From contig NZ_CP128170.1 in assembly GCF_030347395.1 (NCBI RefSeq), forward strand, positions 3,286,001 to 3,350,000: a stretch of DNA of 64,000 bases. The letters are read 5' to 3'. The translations under genes and the position numbers were made by a program. Origin of the DNA: Microbacterium sp. ET2 (GTDB lineage Bacteria; Actinomycetota; Actinomycetes; Actinomycetales; Microbacteriaceae). How positions within the stretch are numbered: the stretch's first letter is position 1; the number at the start of each line of letters is the position of its first letter. The notes below the pieces were generated by a model. That model saw nothing but the letters and a program-made list of their open reading frames with translations. It had not been told where the DNA came from and ran no database searches. Positions 9,589 to 17,818 of this stretch are shown here, piece by piece.

Positions 9589-10629
9589 ATGTATCCCCTC
9601 CTGTTCCGCACGGTCCTCACGCGAATGGATCCCGAAACCGCGCACCACGTGGCGGTCGTCGTGATCCGTGCTCTCGGTGCGCCGCCGCTGTCAGCGCTCG
9701 CAGCCCGCCTCACCCGCCCCGCTCCCATGCTGGAGACCTCGGCGCTGGGCCTGACCTTTCCGACCCCGTTCGGCGTGGCCGCCGGGTTCGACAAGGACGT
9801 CCGCGCCGCGCGCGGACTCGCCGCGCTCGGTTTCGGTCACGTGGAGGTCGGCACGATCACCGCCCACCCACAGCCGGGAAACCCGCGCCCGCGTCTGTTC
9901 CGGTTGATCCCCGACCGCGCGGTGATCAACCGGATGGGCTTCAACAACGCCGGCGCCGAGGCTGCTGCCGCGCGGTTGGCGGCACTCCGCCGACGGCGGC
10001 GACGCCCTCTCATCGGGGTCAACATCGGAAAGAGCCGTGTCGTCGAGGTCGCCGACGCGACCCCCGACTACGTCCGGAGCACGCGACTGCTCGCCCCCCT
10101 CGCCGACTACCTCGTCGTCAACGTGTCCTCGCCCAACACCCCGGGCCTCCGCGACCTCCAGGCCGTTGCGAGCCTCGGGCCGCTGCTGGAGGCGGTCAAG
10201 GATGCGGCGGGCGCCACGCCGCTGCTGGTCAAGATCGCGCCGGACCTCGCGGACGAAGACATCGTCGAGGTCGCCCGCCTCGCCGTCGATGGCGGTCTTT
10301 CGGGCATCATCGCCACGAACACCACCATCGATCGCGAGGGGCTCACCACCGATCCGCAGACCGTCGCCGCCGCCGGTGCAGGCGGCCTCTCCGGGTCGCC
10401 CCTGCGCCATCGATCGCTCGAGGTGCTCCGGTTGCTGCGGCGGATCGTCCCCGCTTCCTTCGCGGTGATCTCCGTCGGCGGGGTGGAGACGGGGGAGGAC
10501 GTGCGGGAGCGACTGGAGGCCGGCGCCACCCTCGTTCAGGGATACACCGGGTTCCTCTACCGCGGTCCTCTCTGGGCCCGTCAGATCAACCGATCGCTGG
10601 CGCGCTCGACGGCTCGCGCGTCGGCCTGA
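9589..10629 (+). CDS. pyrD: Dihydroorotate dehydrogenase (quinone), class 2
   Basis: Oxidises dihydroorotate to orotate in pyrimidine synthesis, passing electrons to the membrane quinone pool. The 346-residue protein has the class-2 N-terminal membrane-associating helices (YPLLFRTVLTRMDPE), the FMN/substrate block NRMGFNNAGAE, the catalytic-serine loop NVSSPNTPGLRDLQ, and the phosphate-binding end SVGGVETGEDV ... QGYTGFLYRGP. ATG 9589 is set by the N-terminal helix and the upstream GGAGGGG. Ends 1 bp from the convergent DUF3043-like gene. Confidence 0.96.
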   Translation: MYPLLFRTVLTRMDPETAHHVAVVVIRALGAPPLSALAARLTRPAPMLETSALGLTFPTPFGVAAGFDKDVRAARGLAALGFGHVEVGTITAHPQPGNPRPRLFRLIPDRAVINRMGFNNAGAEAAAARLAALRRRRRRPLIGVNIGKSRVVEVADATPDYVRSTRLLAPLADYLVVNVSSPNTPGLRDLQAVASLGPLLEAVKDAAGATPLLVKIAPDLADEDIVEVARLAVDGGLSGIIATNTTIDREGLTTDPQTVAAAGAGGLSGSPLRHRSLEVLRLLRRIVPASFAVISVGGVETGEDVRERLEAGATLVQGYTGFLYRGPLWARQINRSLARSTARASA

Positions 10630-10630
10630 G

Positions 10631-11230
10631 TCAGGCGGTGCTCCCGCCACGGAACCCGCGGCGCTTCACCTGCGGCTTGGGGAGGCGCAGGAACCGCATC
10701 TGGATGCTGCGCATCGCGGCGTACCATCCGAGACCCTTCTCGGTCTTGTCGGCCCCGAACTTCTCCCGTGCGCCGCGCTTGACGCGGATGGAGGTGATGA
10801 CCATGTCGCCGATGACGAACAGGATGAAGATCCACAGCACCACGAACGACCAGTACTGCACGGCGAGCACGGGAACGAAGGTGGCCACGATCACCAGGAC
10901 CATGGCCGGCATGACCGCCTCGCCCAGGTGGAAACCCGAGTCGACGAAGTCACGGACCCAGCGACGCTGAGGCCCTTTGTCGCGGACCGGGAGGTAGCGC
11001 TCGTCTCCCGCGGCCATGCCGGCGCGCGCCTTCTCGCGCTGCGCGGCCAGGTCGGCGCGGGCGCGGGCCTTGGCCTCCTTGGTGTCGGGAACCAGGGGGC
11101 GCTTGCGGGCGGCCTCGCGCTCGGCGCGGGTCGGCGTCGCGCGGCCCTTCCCCGACGCGGATGCGGCGCCCTCGGGCGCGTCATTCGGAGTGGAAGCTGC
11201 GGGGGTGGGTGCGCCGGGAGTCTTGGCCAC
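10631..11230 (-). CDS. DUF3043-like membrane protein
   Basis: Function unknown. The 199-residue product has a low-complexity, Lys/Arg/Ala-rich cytoplasmic N-terminus (about 1-85), the segment RRWVRDFVDSGFHLGEAVMP, two transmembrane helices (about 107-145) and a basic tail ending KPQVKRRGFRGGSTA. This matches the small actinobacterial DUF3043 family as I know it. I chose GTG 11230 because AAGGA lies 7 nt upstream; an upstream ATG at 11281 would overlap the divergent peptidase start. Confidence 0.75.
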   Translation of the reverse strand: MAKTPGAPTPAASTPNDAPEGAASASGKGRATPTRAEREAARKRPLVPDTKEAKARARADLAAQREKARAGMAAGDERYLPVRDKGPQRRWVRDFVDSGFHLGEAVMPAMVLVIVATFVPVLAVQYWSFVVLWIFILFVIGDMVITSIRVKRGAREKFGADKTEKGLGWYAAMRSIQMRFLRLPKPQVKRRGFRGGSTA

Positions 11231-11266
11231 GGGGAGATCCTTGGAAGCGGAGAACGGGTGTCCGCT

Positions 11267-11272
11267 TAAGAT
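11267..11272 (+). promoter_or_regulatory. TAAGAT -10-like hexamer before the M20 peptidase
   Basis: TAAGAT ends 7 nt before ATG 11280, with no Shine-Dalgarno sequence between them; a leaderless transcript is likely. Confidence 0.5.
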
Positions 11273-11279
11273 TACCCGC

Positions 11280-12674
11280 ATGACCTCCACCCCCACCCGG
11301 CGTGACGCCGTCCGCGACGCCGCGCTCTCCGGCATCCCCACCGCACTGGCCGATCTCGGCTCGCTCGTGCGCATCCCCTCGGTGGCCTTCCCCGGCTTCG
11401 ACCACGCCGAGGTCCGGCGGTCGGCGGAAGCGGTGGCCGCGCTCGCGCGCGAGACCGGCGTCTTCGACGACGTGCGGATCGCGGACGCCGCCGTCCCCGG
11501 CACCGGAGAGCGCGGGATGCCGGCGGTGCTGGCCACGCGTGCCGCCGCGCCCGGGCGGCCGACCATCCTGCTGTACGCCCACCACGACGTCCAGCCCGTC
11601 GGGGATGAGGCGCTGTGGCAATCACCGCCCTTCGAGCCCACCGTGCGCGACGGCCGCCTCTACGGACGCGGCGCCGCCGACGACAAGGCCGGCGTGATGG
11701 CCCACATCGCCGCAGTCCGGGCGCTGCGCGACACCGTGGGCGACGACCTCGGTGTCGGCATCGCCCTGTTCGTCGAGGGGGAGGAGGAGGCGGGCTCGCG
11801 TTCGTTCTCGCAGTTCCTCTCCGATAACGCCGAGACGCTTCGGGCCGATGTGATCGTCGTCGCCGACTCGGGCAACTGGGACGCGCGGACGCCGGCCCTG
11901 ACGGTGTCGTTGCGGGGCAACGTGCGCTTCACCCTGACGGTGCGCACCCTCGAGCACGCCTCGCACTCGGGCATGTTCGGCGGTGCCGTCCCCGATGCCA
12001 TGCTCGCCGCCATCCGCCTGCTTTCCACCCTCTGGGACGCCGACGGTGCCGTCGCCGTCGAGGGCCTCGTTCGCCGGGAGGCGGCGACACCCGAGTACAC
12101 GGAGGAGACCCTGCGCGATGAGGCCGGGCTGCTCGACGGCGTCAGCCCGATCGGCTCGGGGACCATCCTCAGCCGCATCTGGAACCAGCCGTCCGTGACG
12201 GTCACCGGCATAGACGCGCCCAGCGTGAAGAACGCGTCGAACACCCTGAGCCCGGAGGTCTCGGTCGTCATCAGCGCGCGCATCGCGCCGGGCCAATCGG
12301 CGTCGGAGGCCTTCGAGGCCCTCCGCGCCCACCTCGAGCAGCGCGCGCCCTTCGGTGCCCGGCTCGACTTCGGCGACGTCGACCTCGGCGACGGCTTCCT
12401 CGTCGACACCGGCGGCTGGGCCGTGGAGTCGGTCCGGGCCGCTTTCGCCGAAGGCTACGGCGTCGACCCGGTCGATCTGGGCGTCGGCGGTTCGATTCCG
12501 TTCATCGCCGATCTCGTCCGCGAGTTCCCCGACGCGCAGATCCTCGTCACCGGAGTCGAAGACCCCCACGCCCGCGCCCATGCGCCGAACGAGTCGCTTC
12601 ACCTCGATACGTTCCGCAACGCCGTCGTCTCAGAGGCGCTGCTCCTCGAGGAACTCGATCGCAGAGTCTCTTGA
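11280..12674 (+). CDS. M20-family dipeptidase / metallohydrolase
   Basis: Zinc-dependent peptidase or amidase, 464 residues, likely cytoplasmic since no signal peptide is seen. The M20 signatures are in order: LLYAHHDVQPVGD (metal His and catalytic Asp), YGRGAADDKAGVMAH (bridging Asp), EGEEEAGS (general-base Glu) and a dimerisation domain around LTVRTLEHASHSGMFGG. Near the C-terminus, VGGSIPFI precedes the last metal-site segment. The closest known relatives are actinobacterial dipeptidases; the exact substrate is open. Confidence 0.9.
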   Translation: MTSTPTRRDAVRDAALSGIPTALADLGSLVRIPSVAFPGFDHAEVRRSAEAVAALARETGVFDDVRIADAAVPGTGERGMPAVLATRAAAPGRPTILLYAHHDVQPVGDEALWQSPPFEPTVRDGRLYGRGAADDKAGVMAHIAAVRALRDTVGDDLGVGIALFVEGEEEAGSRSFSQFLSDNAETLRADVIVVADSGNWDARTPALTVSLRGNVRFTLTVRTLEHASHSGMFGGAVPDAMLAAIRLLSTLWDADGAVAVEGLVRREAATPEYTEETLRDEAGLLDGVSPIGSGTILSRIWNQPSVTVTGIDAPSVKNASNTLSPEVSVVISARIAPGQSASEAFEALRAHLEQRAPFGARLDFGDVDLGDGFLVDTGGWAVESVRAAFAEGYGVDPVDLGVGGSIPFIADLVREFPDAQILVTGVEDPHARAHAPNESLHLDTFRNAVVSEALLLEELDRRVS

Positions 12675-12764
12675 TGGGCGTGCTATCCCGTCCCGCACGA
12701 GGGGTCGGGGCGTAGAATCGGTTCACCGAGCCCTGTCTCGCGCACCGCACCCGGAGGATCTGAA

Positions 12765-13127
12765 ATGACCGACACCGCTCTGTCCACCGACACCGCGCGC
12801 GCACACGGCGTGCTTCTCACCGACGCCGCCGCGCTGAAGGTGAAGAACCTGCTCGACCAGGAAGGTCGAGACGATCTGCGACTCCGCGTCGCCGTCCAGC
12901 CGGGCGGATGCAGCGGACTGATCTATCAGCTCTACTTCGATGAGCGTCTCCTCGAGGGCGACAAGACCGTCGACTTCGACGGCGTCGAGGTCATCGTCGA
13001 CGACATGAGCGTCCCCTACCTCGACGGCGCGACGATCGACTTCAAGGACACCATCTCCGAGCAGGGCTTCACGATCGACAACCCGAACGCCGCCGGCAGC
13101 TGCGCCTGCGGCGACAGCTTCCACTGA
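12765..13127 (+). CDS. erpA: Iron-sulfur cluster insertion protein (ErpA/HesB type)
   Basis: A-type carrier that delivers Fe-S clusters to apo-proteins. The 120-residue protein has the three ligand cysteines: Cys49 in GGCSGL, and Cys113 and Cys115 in GSCACGDSF. An upstream GGAGG precedes ATG 12765. It lies just before the cytochrome oxidase genes, and the Rieske subunit QcrA encoded about 7 kb away is a plausible client (inference). Confidence 0.94.
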   Translation: MTDTALSTDTARAHGVLLTDAAALKVKNLLDQEGRDDLRLRVAVQPGGCSGLIYQLYFDERLLEGDKTVDFDGVEVIVDDMSVPYLDGATIDFKDTISEQGFTIDNPNAAGSCACGDSFH

Positions 13128-13133
13128 CCCGCC

Positions 13134-13146
13134 CGTGACCGGGTCA
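13134..13146. repeat. Short inverted repeat GTGACC-G-GGTCAC
   Basis: A 6-bp perfect inverted repeat with a 1-nt centre, 7 bp after the erpA stop and about 100 bp before the ctaC -10 element. It could be an operator half-site pair or chance. Confidence 0.3.
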
Positions 13147-13149
13147 CCT

Positions 13150-13177
13150 CACCCTCGGCGACGCATCGTCGAGGGTG
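13150..13177 (+). terminator. Terminator-like hairpin after erpA
   Basis: CACCCTCG pairs with CGAGGGTG, and GCGA extends the stem against TCGT (one G-T pair), giving a 12-bp stem on a CGCA tetraloop. It lies 22 bp after the erpA stop and separates erpA from ctaC. No T-run follows, as is usual in this phylum. Confidence 0.6.
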
Positions 13178-13243
13178 GCGATGAGCGCGTCCTCGCGGTC
13201 GAACAACCTGGGCGTCAGGCCAGAACGCGCCCAGAGGTTGCCC

Positions 13244-13249
13244 TAGACT
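13244..13249 (+). promoter_or_regulatory. TAGACT -10-like element of ctaC
   Basis: TAGACT lies 35 nt upstream of the ctaC GTG, leaving a short leader with the GGAAAGG ribosome-binding site at 13271-13277. No good -35 box is visible. Confidence 0.4.
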
Positions 13250-13284
13250 GGCCACGGAAACACACTGAACGGAAAGGTGCGCAC

Positions 13285-14214
13285 GTGCCCTCGAAACGCC
13301 GTCTCCGCTGGGCGTTCGTCCCGGTCGGGATCGCCGCGGCCCTCGTGCTCGCGGGATGCACTCCGACCGAGTTGAACGGGTACCTGCCCGGCTTCGTCGA
13401 GGAGGGTACGCCGGCCACCAACCGGACCGAACTCGTCTCTGGCCTCTGGGTGAACTCCTGGATCGTGCTCCTCGCGGTCGGCGTGGTGACCTGGGGTCTC
13501 ATGGGCTGGGCGGCGATCGCCTACCGCCGACGCAAGGGTCAGACCGGCCTCCCCGTGCAGCTGCGGTACAACATGCCGATCGAGATCTTCTACACGATCG
13601 TGCCGCTGATCCTCGTCGTCGGCTTCTTCGCCTTCACCGCTCGCGATCAGACGATCATCGAGACGCAGTACGAAGACCCCGACGTCTCGATCACCGCCAT
13701 CGGCAAGCAGTGGGCCTGGGACTTCCAGTACAACGGCGAGAACGAGGACAACTCCGACGCCGTGTGGAGCATGGGCGTGCAGGCCGAGCCCGACGCGCGC
13801 GGCGACTACGACCAGGCAGCGCTGCCGACCCTGTACCTTCCCGTGGACCAGACGGTGAAGATCGATCTCGAAGCCCGCGACGTCATCCACAGCTTCTGGA
13901 TCATCGACTTCCTCTACAAGAAGGACATGTACATCGGCAAGGACAACGAATGGTCCTTCACGCCGACCCGCGAGGGCACCTACGCCGGGAAGTGCGCCGA
14001 ACTGTGCGGCGAGTACCACTCGGCGATGCTCTTCAACGTGGAGGTCGTCAGCGAGGCGGAGTACGAGCAGTACCTCGACTCGCTCCGCGGCCGCGGCCAG
14101 ACCGGTGACATCACCGATGCATACGACCGGTTGCAGAACCTTCCCGGCACCGGGGTGAGCCCCGACGACGAAACAACCCCCGGTGGGGGCCCCATCACCG
14201 AGAATCAGGGCTGA
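13285..14214 (+). CDS. ctaC: Cytochrome c oxidase subunit II
   Basis: Carries the CuA site that accepts electrons from the bc1 complex. The 309-residue product begins with a lipoprotein signal (lipobox LAGC, Cys25), followed by two transmembrane helices near 55-80 and 95-120. The CuA ligands are visible as His202 (DVIHSFWI), Cys237, Glu239 and Cys241 ([12 protein letters not shown]), His245 and Met248. GTG 13285 is chosen from the GGAAAGG 8 nt upstream and the lipoprotein signal. It ends 2 bp before ctaD, so they are co-transcribed. Confidence 0.97.
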   Translation: MPSKRRLRWAFVPVGIAAALVLAGCTPTELNGYLPGFVEEGTPATNRTELVSGLWVNSWIVLLAVGVVTWGLMGWAAIAYRRRKGQTGLPVQLRYNMPIEIFYTIVPLILVVGFFAFTARDQTIIETQYEDPDVSITAIGKQWAWDFQYNGENEDNSDAVWSMGVQAEPDARGDYDQAALPTLYLPVDQTVKIDLEARDVIHSFWIIDFLYKKDMYIGKDNEWSFTPTREGTYAGKCAELCGEYHSAMLFNVEVVSEAEYEQYLDSLRGRGQTGDITDAYDRLQNLPGTGVSPDDETTPGGGPITENQG

Positions 14215-14216
14215 TC

Positions 14217-15980
14217 ATGGCGACGACACTGCCACTGCAGGAATCCACCCCCGGCCGCTCGACCACGCTGCCGCCGCGACAGGCCGCGCTTCTGAGCTCG
14301 TCCCGCGTCGAGCAGAAGGGCAACATCGTCGTCAAGTGGATCACCTCCACTGATCACAAGACGATCGGGTACATGTACCTCATCGCATCGGTGATGTTCT
14401 TCATGTTCGCCGGCGTGATGGCCCTCATCATCCGCGCGGAGCTCTTCGAGCCGGGCATGCAGGTCGTTCCGACCAAGGAGCAGTACAACCAGCTGTTCAC
14501 GATGCACGGCACCGTGATGCTCCTGATGTTCGCGACACCGCTGTTCGCCGGCTTCGCCAACGCGATTCTGCCCCTGCAGATCGGCGCTCCGGACGTCGCC
14601 TTCCCGCGGCTGAACGCCTTCGCCTTCTGGCTGTTCCTGTTCGGTTCGCTGATCGCCGTCTCGGGCTTCCTGACGCCCGCCGGCGCCGCCTCGTTCGGCT
14701 GGTTCGCCTATCAGCCGCTGGCGAGTGAGACGTTCTCACCAGGTGTCGGCGGGAACCTGTGGATGCTCGGCCTCGGCATGAGCGGGTTCGGCACGATCCT
14801 GGGCGCCGTGAACTTCATCACCACCATCATCACGATGCGGGCCCCGGGTATGACGATGTGGCGCATGCCGATCTTCACCTGGAACACCCTCGTCACCAGC
14901 ATCCTGATCCTGATGGCCTTCCCGGTCCTGGCCGCCGCCATCCTCGCGGCCGGATCGGACCGCATCTTCGGCTCGCACGTCTACGACCCCGAGAACGGCG
15001 GTGTGCTGCTGTGGCAGCACCTGTTCTGGTTCTTCGGCCACCCCGAGGTCTACATCATCGCCCTGCCGTTCTTCGGCATCGTCTCGGAGGTCTTCCCGGT
15101 ATTCAGCCGGAAGCCGATCTTCGGGTACAAGACGCTCGTCTACGCGACCATCGCCATCGCGGCCCTCTCGGTGGCGGTGTGGGCGCACCACATGTACGTC
15201 ACCGGCGGTGTGCTGCTGCCCTTCTTCGCGCTGATGACGATGCTGATCGCCGTACCGACGGGCGTGAAGATCTTCAACTGGATCGGCACCATGTGGCGGG
15301 GGTCTGTGACCTTCGAGACGCCGATGGTGTTCGCGCTGGGCTTCCTGGTCTCGTTCGTCTTCGGCGGTCTGACCGGCGTCATCCTCTCGTCCCCGCCGCT
15401 GGACTTCCACCTCTCCGACTCGTACTTCGTCGTGGCGCACTTCCACTACGTCGTCTTCGGCACGGTCGTGTTCGCGATGTTCGCGGGCTTCTACTTCTGG
15501 TGGCCCAAGTGGACGGGGCGCATGCTGAACGAGCGGCTCGGCATCATCCACTTCTGGCTGCTGTTCATCGGCTTCCACATGACGTTCCTCATCCAGCACT
15601 GGCTGGGCGTGGACGGAATGGTCCGTCGCTACGCCGACTACTCCGCCGCCGACGGGTGGACCTGGCAGAACCAGGTCTCGACCATCGGTGCGATGATCCT
15701 CGGTGCGTCGATGATCCCGTTCCTCTTCAACGTCTGGATCACCGCGCGCAAGGCGCCGAAGATCACCGTCAACGACCCGTGGGGCTACGGTGCCTCGCTC
15801 GAATGGGCGACGTCGTGCCCGCCGCCGCGGCACAACTTCACCTCGATCCCGCGTATCCGCAGCGAGCGTCCGGCGTTCGATCTGAACCACCCCGAGGCGG
15901 GTCTTCCCGTCGGCGTGGGCCCGGCCAAGGATGCTCCGGACACGCCGGTGGTCGACCTGGCGCAGGGAGAGGTCAAGTAA
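14217..15980 (+). CDS. ctaD: Cytochrome c oxidase subunit I
   Basis: Catalytic subunit of the aa3 oxidase, with heme a, heme a3 and CuB; it reduces O2 and pumps protons. The 587-residue protein has twelve predicted membrane helices. The ligand motifs are [10 protein letters not shown] (low-spin heme His), [10 protein letters not shown] (CuB His and cross-linked Tyr), [10 protein letters not shown] (CuB His-His) and [10 protein letters not shown] (heme a3/a His pair). The C-terminus is soluble and extended. Middle gene of ctaC-ctaD-ctaF; ctaF begins at the next base after its stop. Confidence 0.98.
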   Translation: MATTLPLQESTPGRSTTLPPRQAALLSSSRVEQKGNIVVKWITSTDHKTIGYMYLIASVMFFMFAGVMALIIRAELFEPGMQVVPTKEQYNQLFTMHGTVMLLMFATPLFAGFANAILPLQIGAPDVAFPRLNAFAFWLFLFGSLIAVSGFLTPAGAASFGWFAYQPLASETFSPGVGGNLWMLGLGMSGFGTILGAVNFITTIITMRAPGMTMWRMPIFTWNTLVTSILILMAFPVLAAAILAAGSDRIFGSHVYDPENGGVLLWQHLFWFFGHPEVYIIALPFFGIVSEVFPVFSRKPIFGYKTLVYATIAIAALSVAVWAHHMYVTGGVLLPFFALMTMLIAVPTGVKIFNWIGTMWRGSVTFETPMVFALGFLVSFVFGGLTGVILSSPPLDFHLSDSYFVVAHFHYVVFGTVVFAMFAGFYFWWPKWTGRMLNERLGIIHFWLLFIGFHMTFLIQHWLGVDGMVRRYADYSAADGWTWQNQVSTIGAMILGASMIPFLFNVWITARKAPKITVNDPWGYGASLEWATSCPPPRHNFTSIPRIRSERPAFDLNHPEAGLPVGVGPAKDAPDTPVVDLAQGEVK

Positions 15981-16421
15981 GTGCGTACCAACGTCGGACT
16001 CTGGTGGCTGCTGTGCGGCTTCTTCTTCCTGGTCTTCGCGTTCTACACGGTGTGGAACATCATCTCCTACACGACCGCCGAGGTCCCGTGGTTCTCGGCG
16101 ATCGAGTGGGTCGGCTCCGTCGCTCTGCTGTTCACGGCGTTCATGGCGGCCCTGATCGCGTTCTACATCCAGCGTGTGCATGTCGCTCAGGGCGGCGAGC
16201 TGCCCGAGGACGTGCTGACCGCCGACATCGATGACGGTGATCCCGAGATGGGCGAATTCAGCCCCTGGTCGTGGTGGCCCATCGTGCTGGCCTTCTCGGC
16301 GGGCCTGGCGTTCGTCGGTCTCGCCGTGGGCGCGTGGATGGTCCCCATCGGCCTCGGAGTCTTCGCTGTCGCGATCGTCGGCTGGGTGTACGAGTACTAC
16401 CGCGGATACTTCGCCCGCTGA
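15981..16421 (+). CDS. ctaF: Cytochrome c oxidase subunit IV, actinobacterial type
   Basis: Small accessory subunit of the actinobacterial bcc-aa3 supercomplex. The 146-residue protein has four transmembrane segments (about 7-28, 35-58, 92-108, 112-135), an acidic cytosolic loop between helices 2 and 3, and the ending GWVYEYYRGYF that is typical of the family. GTG 15981 directly follows the ctaD TAA. The PP2C gene begins 2 bp downstream. Confidence 0.93.
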   Translation: MRTNVGLWWLLCGFFFLVFAFYTVWNIISYTTAEVPWFSAIEWVGSVALLFTAFMAALIAFYIQRVHVAQGGELPEDVLTADIDDGDPEMGEFSPWSWWPIVLAFSAGLAFVGLAVGAWMVPIGLGVFAVAIVGWVYEYYRGYFAR

Positions 16422-16423
16422 CG

Positions 16424-17224
16424 GTGGGTTTCCGACTGGAGTCGGTCGCGGCATCCGCATCGGGTCCGCGCCCGAGCAACCAGGACTCGGCATTCGCCGC
16501 GCCCTGGGGCGCCGGCGTCGCCGACGGCGTCGGCGGTGGCCCTGCCGGAGATCTCGCGTCCGCCGCCTTCGTGCACCGGCTGGTCGCGGGGTGGCATCAG
16601 TCTCCCGACGCTGAGATGCTGACAGAGCGGACGCTGATGGCCAACTGGGACATCGCAGCCCACGCACACCGCGATCCTCGCGTCGCGGGTATGGCGACGA
16701 CCTTCACGGGCCTGTTCATCGGATACCGGGACCGGCTGCTCCTCGCACACATCGGTGACTCCCGCGCATACTCGCTGCGGGCGGGCACGATGACCCGGAT
16801 GACACGGGATGACTCGTTCGTCCAGGCGCTGGTCGACGGCGGTCACGTGCGAGCCGAGGACGCCATGCGCCACCCGCACCGGAACCTGATCACGGCCTCG
16901 ATGTCGGGCGGACCCGACGACCTGCCGCTGGTGACGTGGGTCGATCCCCGTCAGGATGACCGCTGGCTCCTGTGCAGTGACGGTCTGACCGATTACGTCG
17001 ACGACTCTGCCGTGTGCGAGGCCCTGCGTCGGGGCAATCGCGAGGATGCGGCATCCGACCTCATCAGCCTTGCGCTCGATGCGGGCGCCGCCGACAACGT
17101 CACGGTCGTGGTCGTCGACGTCGATACGTCCGACGACGCACCGGCACGGAGGGCGCCGGTGTTCGTCGGCGCCGCGGCGCACCGCTTCACCATCGACGAT
17201 CCGTTCCGCGATCAGGCCGGCTGA
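16424..17224 (+). CDS. PP2C-type Ser/Thr protein phosphatase
   Basis: Mn/Mg-dependent phosphoprotein phosphatase, 266 residues. The PP2C motifs are present in order: RPSNQDSAF, VADGVGGGPAGDLAS (metal Asp), MATTFTGLF, AHIGDSRAYSLR, LCSDGLTDYV and DNVTVVVVDV. No membrane or sensor domain is attached. It starts 2 bp after ctaF, implying co-expression with cytochrome oxidase. No Ser/Thr kinase is encoded in the window, so the substrate is unknown. GTG 16424 is chosen because the PP2C fold starts within a few residues of it. Confidence 0.9.
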   Translation: MGFRLESVAASASGPRPSNQDSAFAAPWGAGVADGVGGGPAGDLASAAFVHRLVAGWHQSPDAEMLTERTLMANWDIAAHAHRDPRVAGMATTFTGLFIGYRDRLLLAHIGDSRAYSLRAGTMTRMTRDDSFVQALVDGGHVRAEDAMRHPHRNLITASMSGGPDDLPLVTWVDPRQDDRWLLCSDGLTDYVDDSAVCEALRRGNREDAASDLISLALDAGAADNVTVVVVDVDTSDDAPARRAPVFVGAAAHRFTIDDPFRDQAG

Positions 17225-17251
17225 GCGGGTGCGCGCGGCGCTGAGGGTCTT

Positions 17252-17677
17252 TCAGTGCGCCTCGGAGGCGAGGGACCTCACGACCATCGCCTGCGGATCG
17301 AAGGTGCGGGGGAGCGGGCCCTGGTCGTTCTCGGTGGGCTGTCCCTCTCGGACCCAGTACTCGTACCCGCCGATCATCTCCCGTACCGCGATGCCGAGAC
17401 CTGCGAGCGAGGCAGCCGCCTTCGTGCCGGCGTTGCACCCGGGACCCCAGCAGTAGACGATGACCTCGGTCACCCCGGCCAGCTCTCGGGGTGCCCGAGC
17501 GGGGATCTCGCGGTACGGCATGTGCAGCGCACCACTGATGCGACCCTGCCGCCAGGCGGCGTCGCTGCGCACATCGAGGAGGACGACGTCCTGCCCCGCG
17601 CGCTGGGCGGCGTAGACGTCGGAGGCGTCGGTCTCGTAGGCGAGCTTGGCGGCGAAGTACGAAGCAGCGTCGATCAT
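17252..17677 (-). CDS. Rhodanese-domain sulfurtransferase-like protein
   Basis: Single rhodanese domain, 141 residues. The fold markers are VVLLDVRSDAAWRQGRISGALHMP and a candidate catalytic loop with Cys76 (VYCWGPGCNAGTKAA). The loop differs from the textbook CxxGxR but is longer and Gly/Cys-rich, as in many actinobacterial members. The donor and acceptor are unknown. It lies on the minus strand downstream of the qcr terminator, so it is probably transcribed separately. Confidence 0.85.
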   Translation of the reverse strand: MIDAASYFAAKLAYETDASDVYAAQRAGQDVVLLDVRSDAAWRQGRISGALHMPYREIPARAPRELAGVTEVIVYCWGPGCNAGTKAAASLAGLGIAVREMIGGYEYWVREGQPTENDQGPLPRTFDPQAMVVRSLASEAH

Positions 17678-17766
17678 GCGCCCACGGTAGGGGTCGGGTG
17701 ACGGGCGCCACGATGTGCATGACGGTCAGCCGACAGCGGATTCCTGCCGTTCCGCCGACCGGAACG

Positions 17767-17808
17767 ATGAAGGGTCCTGCACCCCCGGGGGAGTGCAGGA
17801 CCCTTCAT
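17767..17808 (-). terminator. Strong terminator of the qcr operon
   Basis: A perfect 16-bp inverted repeat (ATGAAGGGTCCTGCAC against GTGCAGGACCCTTCAT) around a 10-nt loop, 11 bp downstream of the qcrB stop. Read on the minus strand it ends the ctaE-qcrCAB transcript before the rhodanese gene. Confidence 0.9.
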
Positions 17809-17818
17809 CTGGAACTGG

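Noticed and set aside
14736..16667. Minus-strand open frame opposite ctaD-ctaF (about 643 codons)
   Set aside because: Rich in Arg, Asp and His and without any hydrophobic pattern; it is the complement of membrane-helix codons.
17252..17677. Rhodanese as part of the qcr operon
   Set aside because: The strong terminator at 17767-17808 lies between them.
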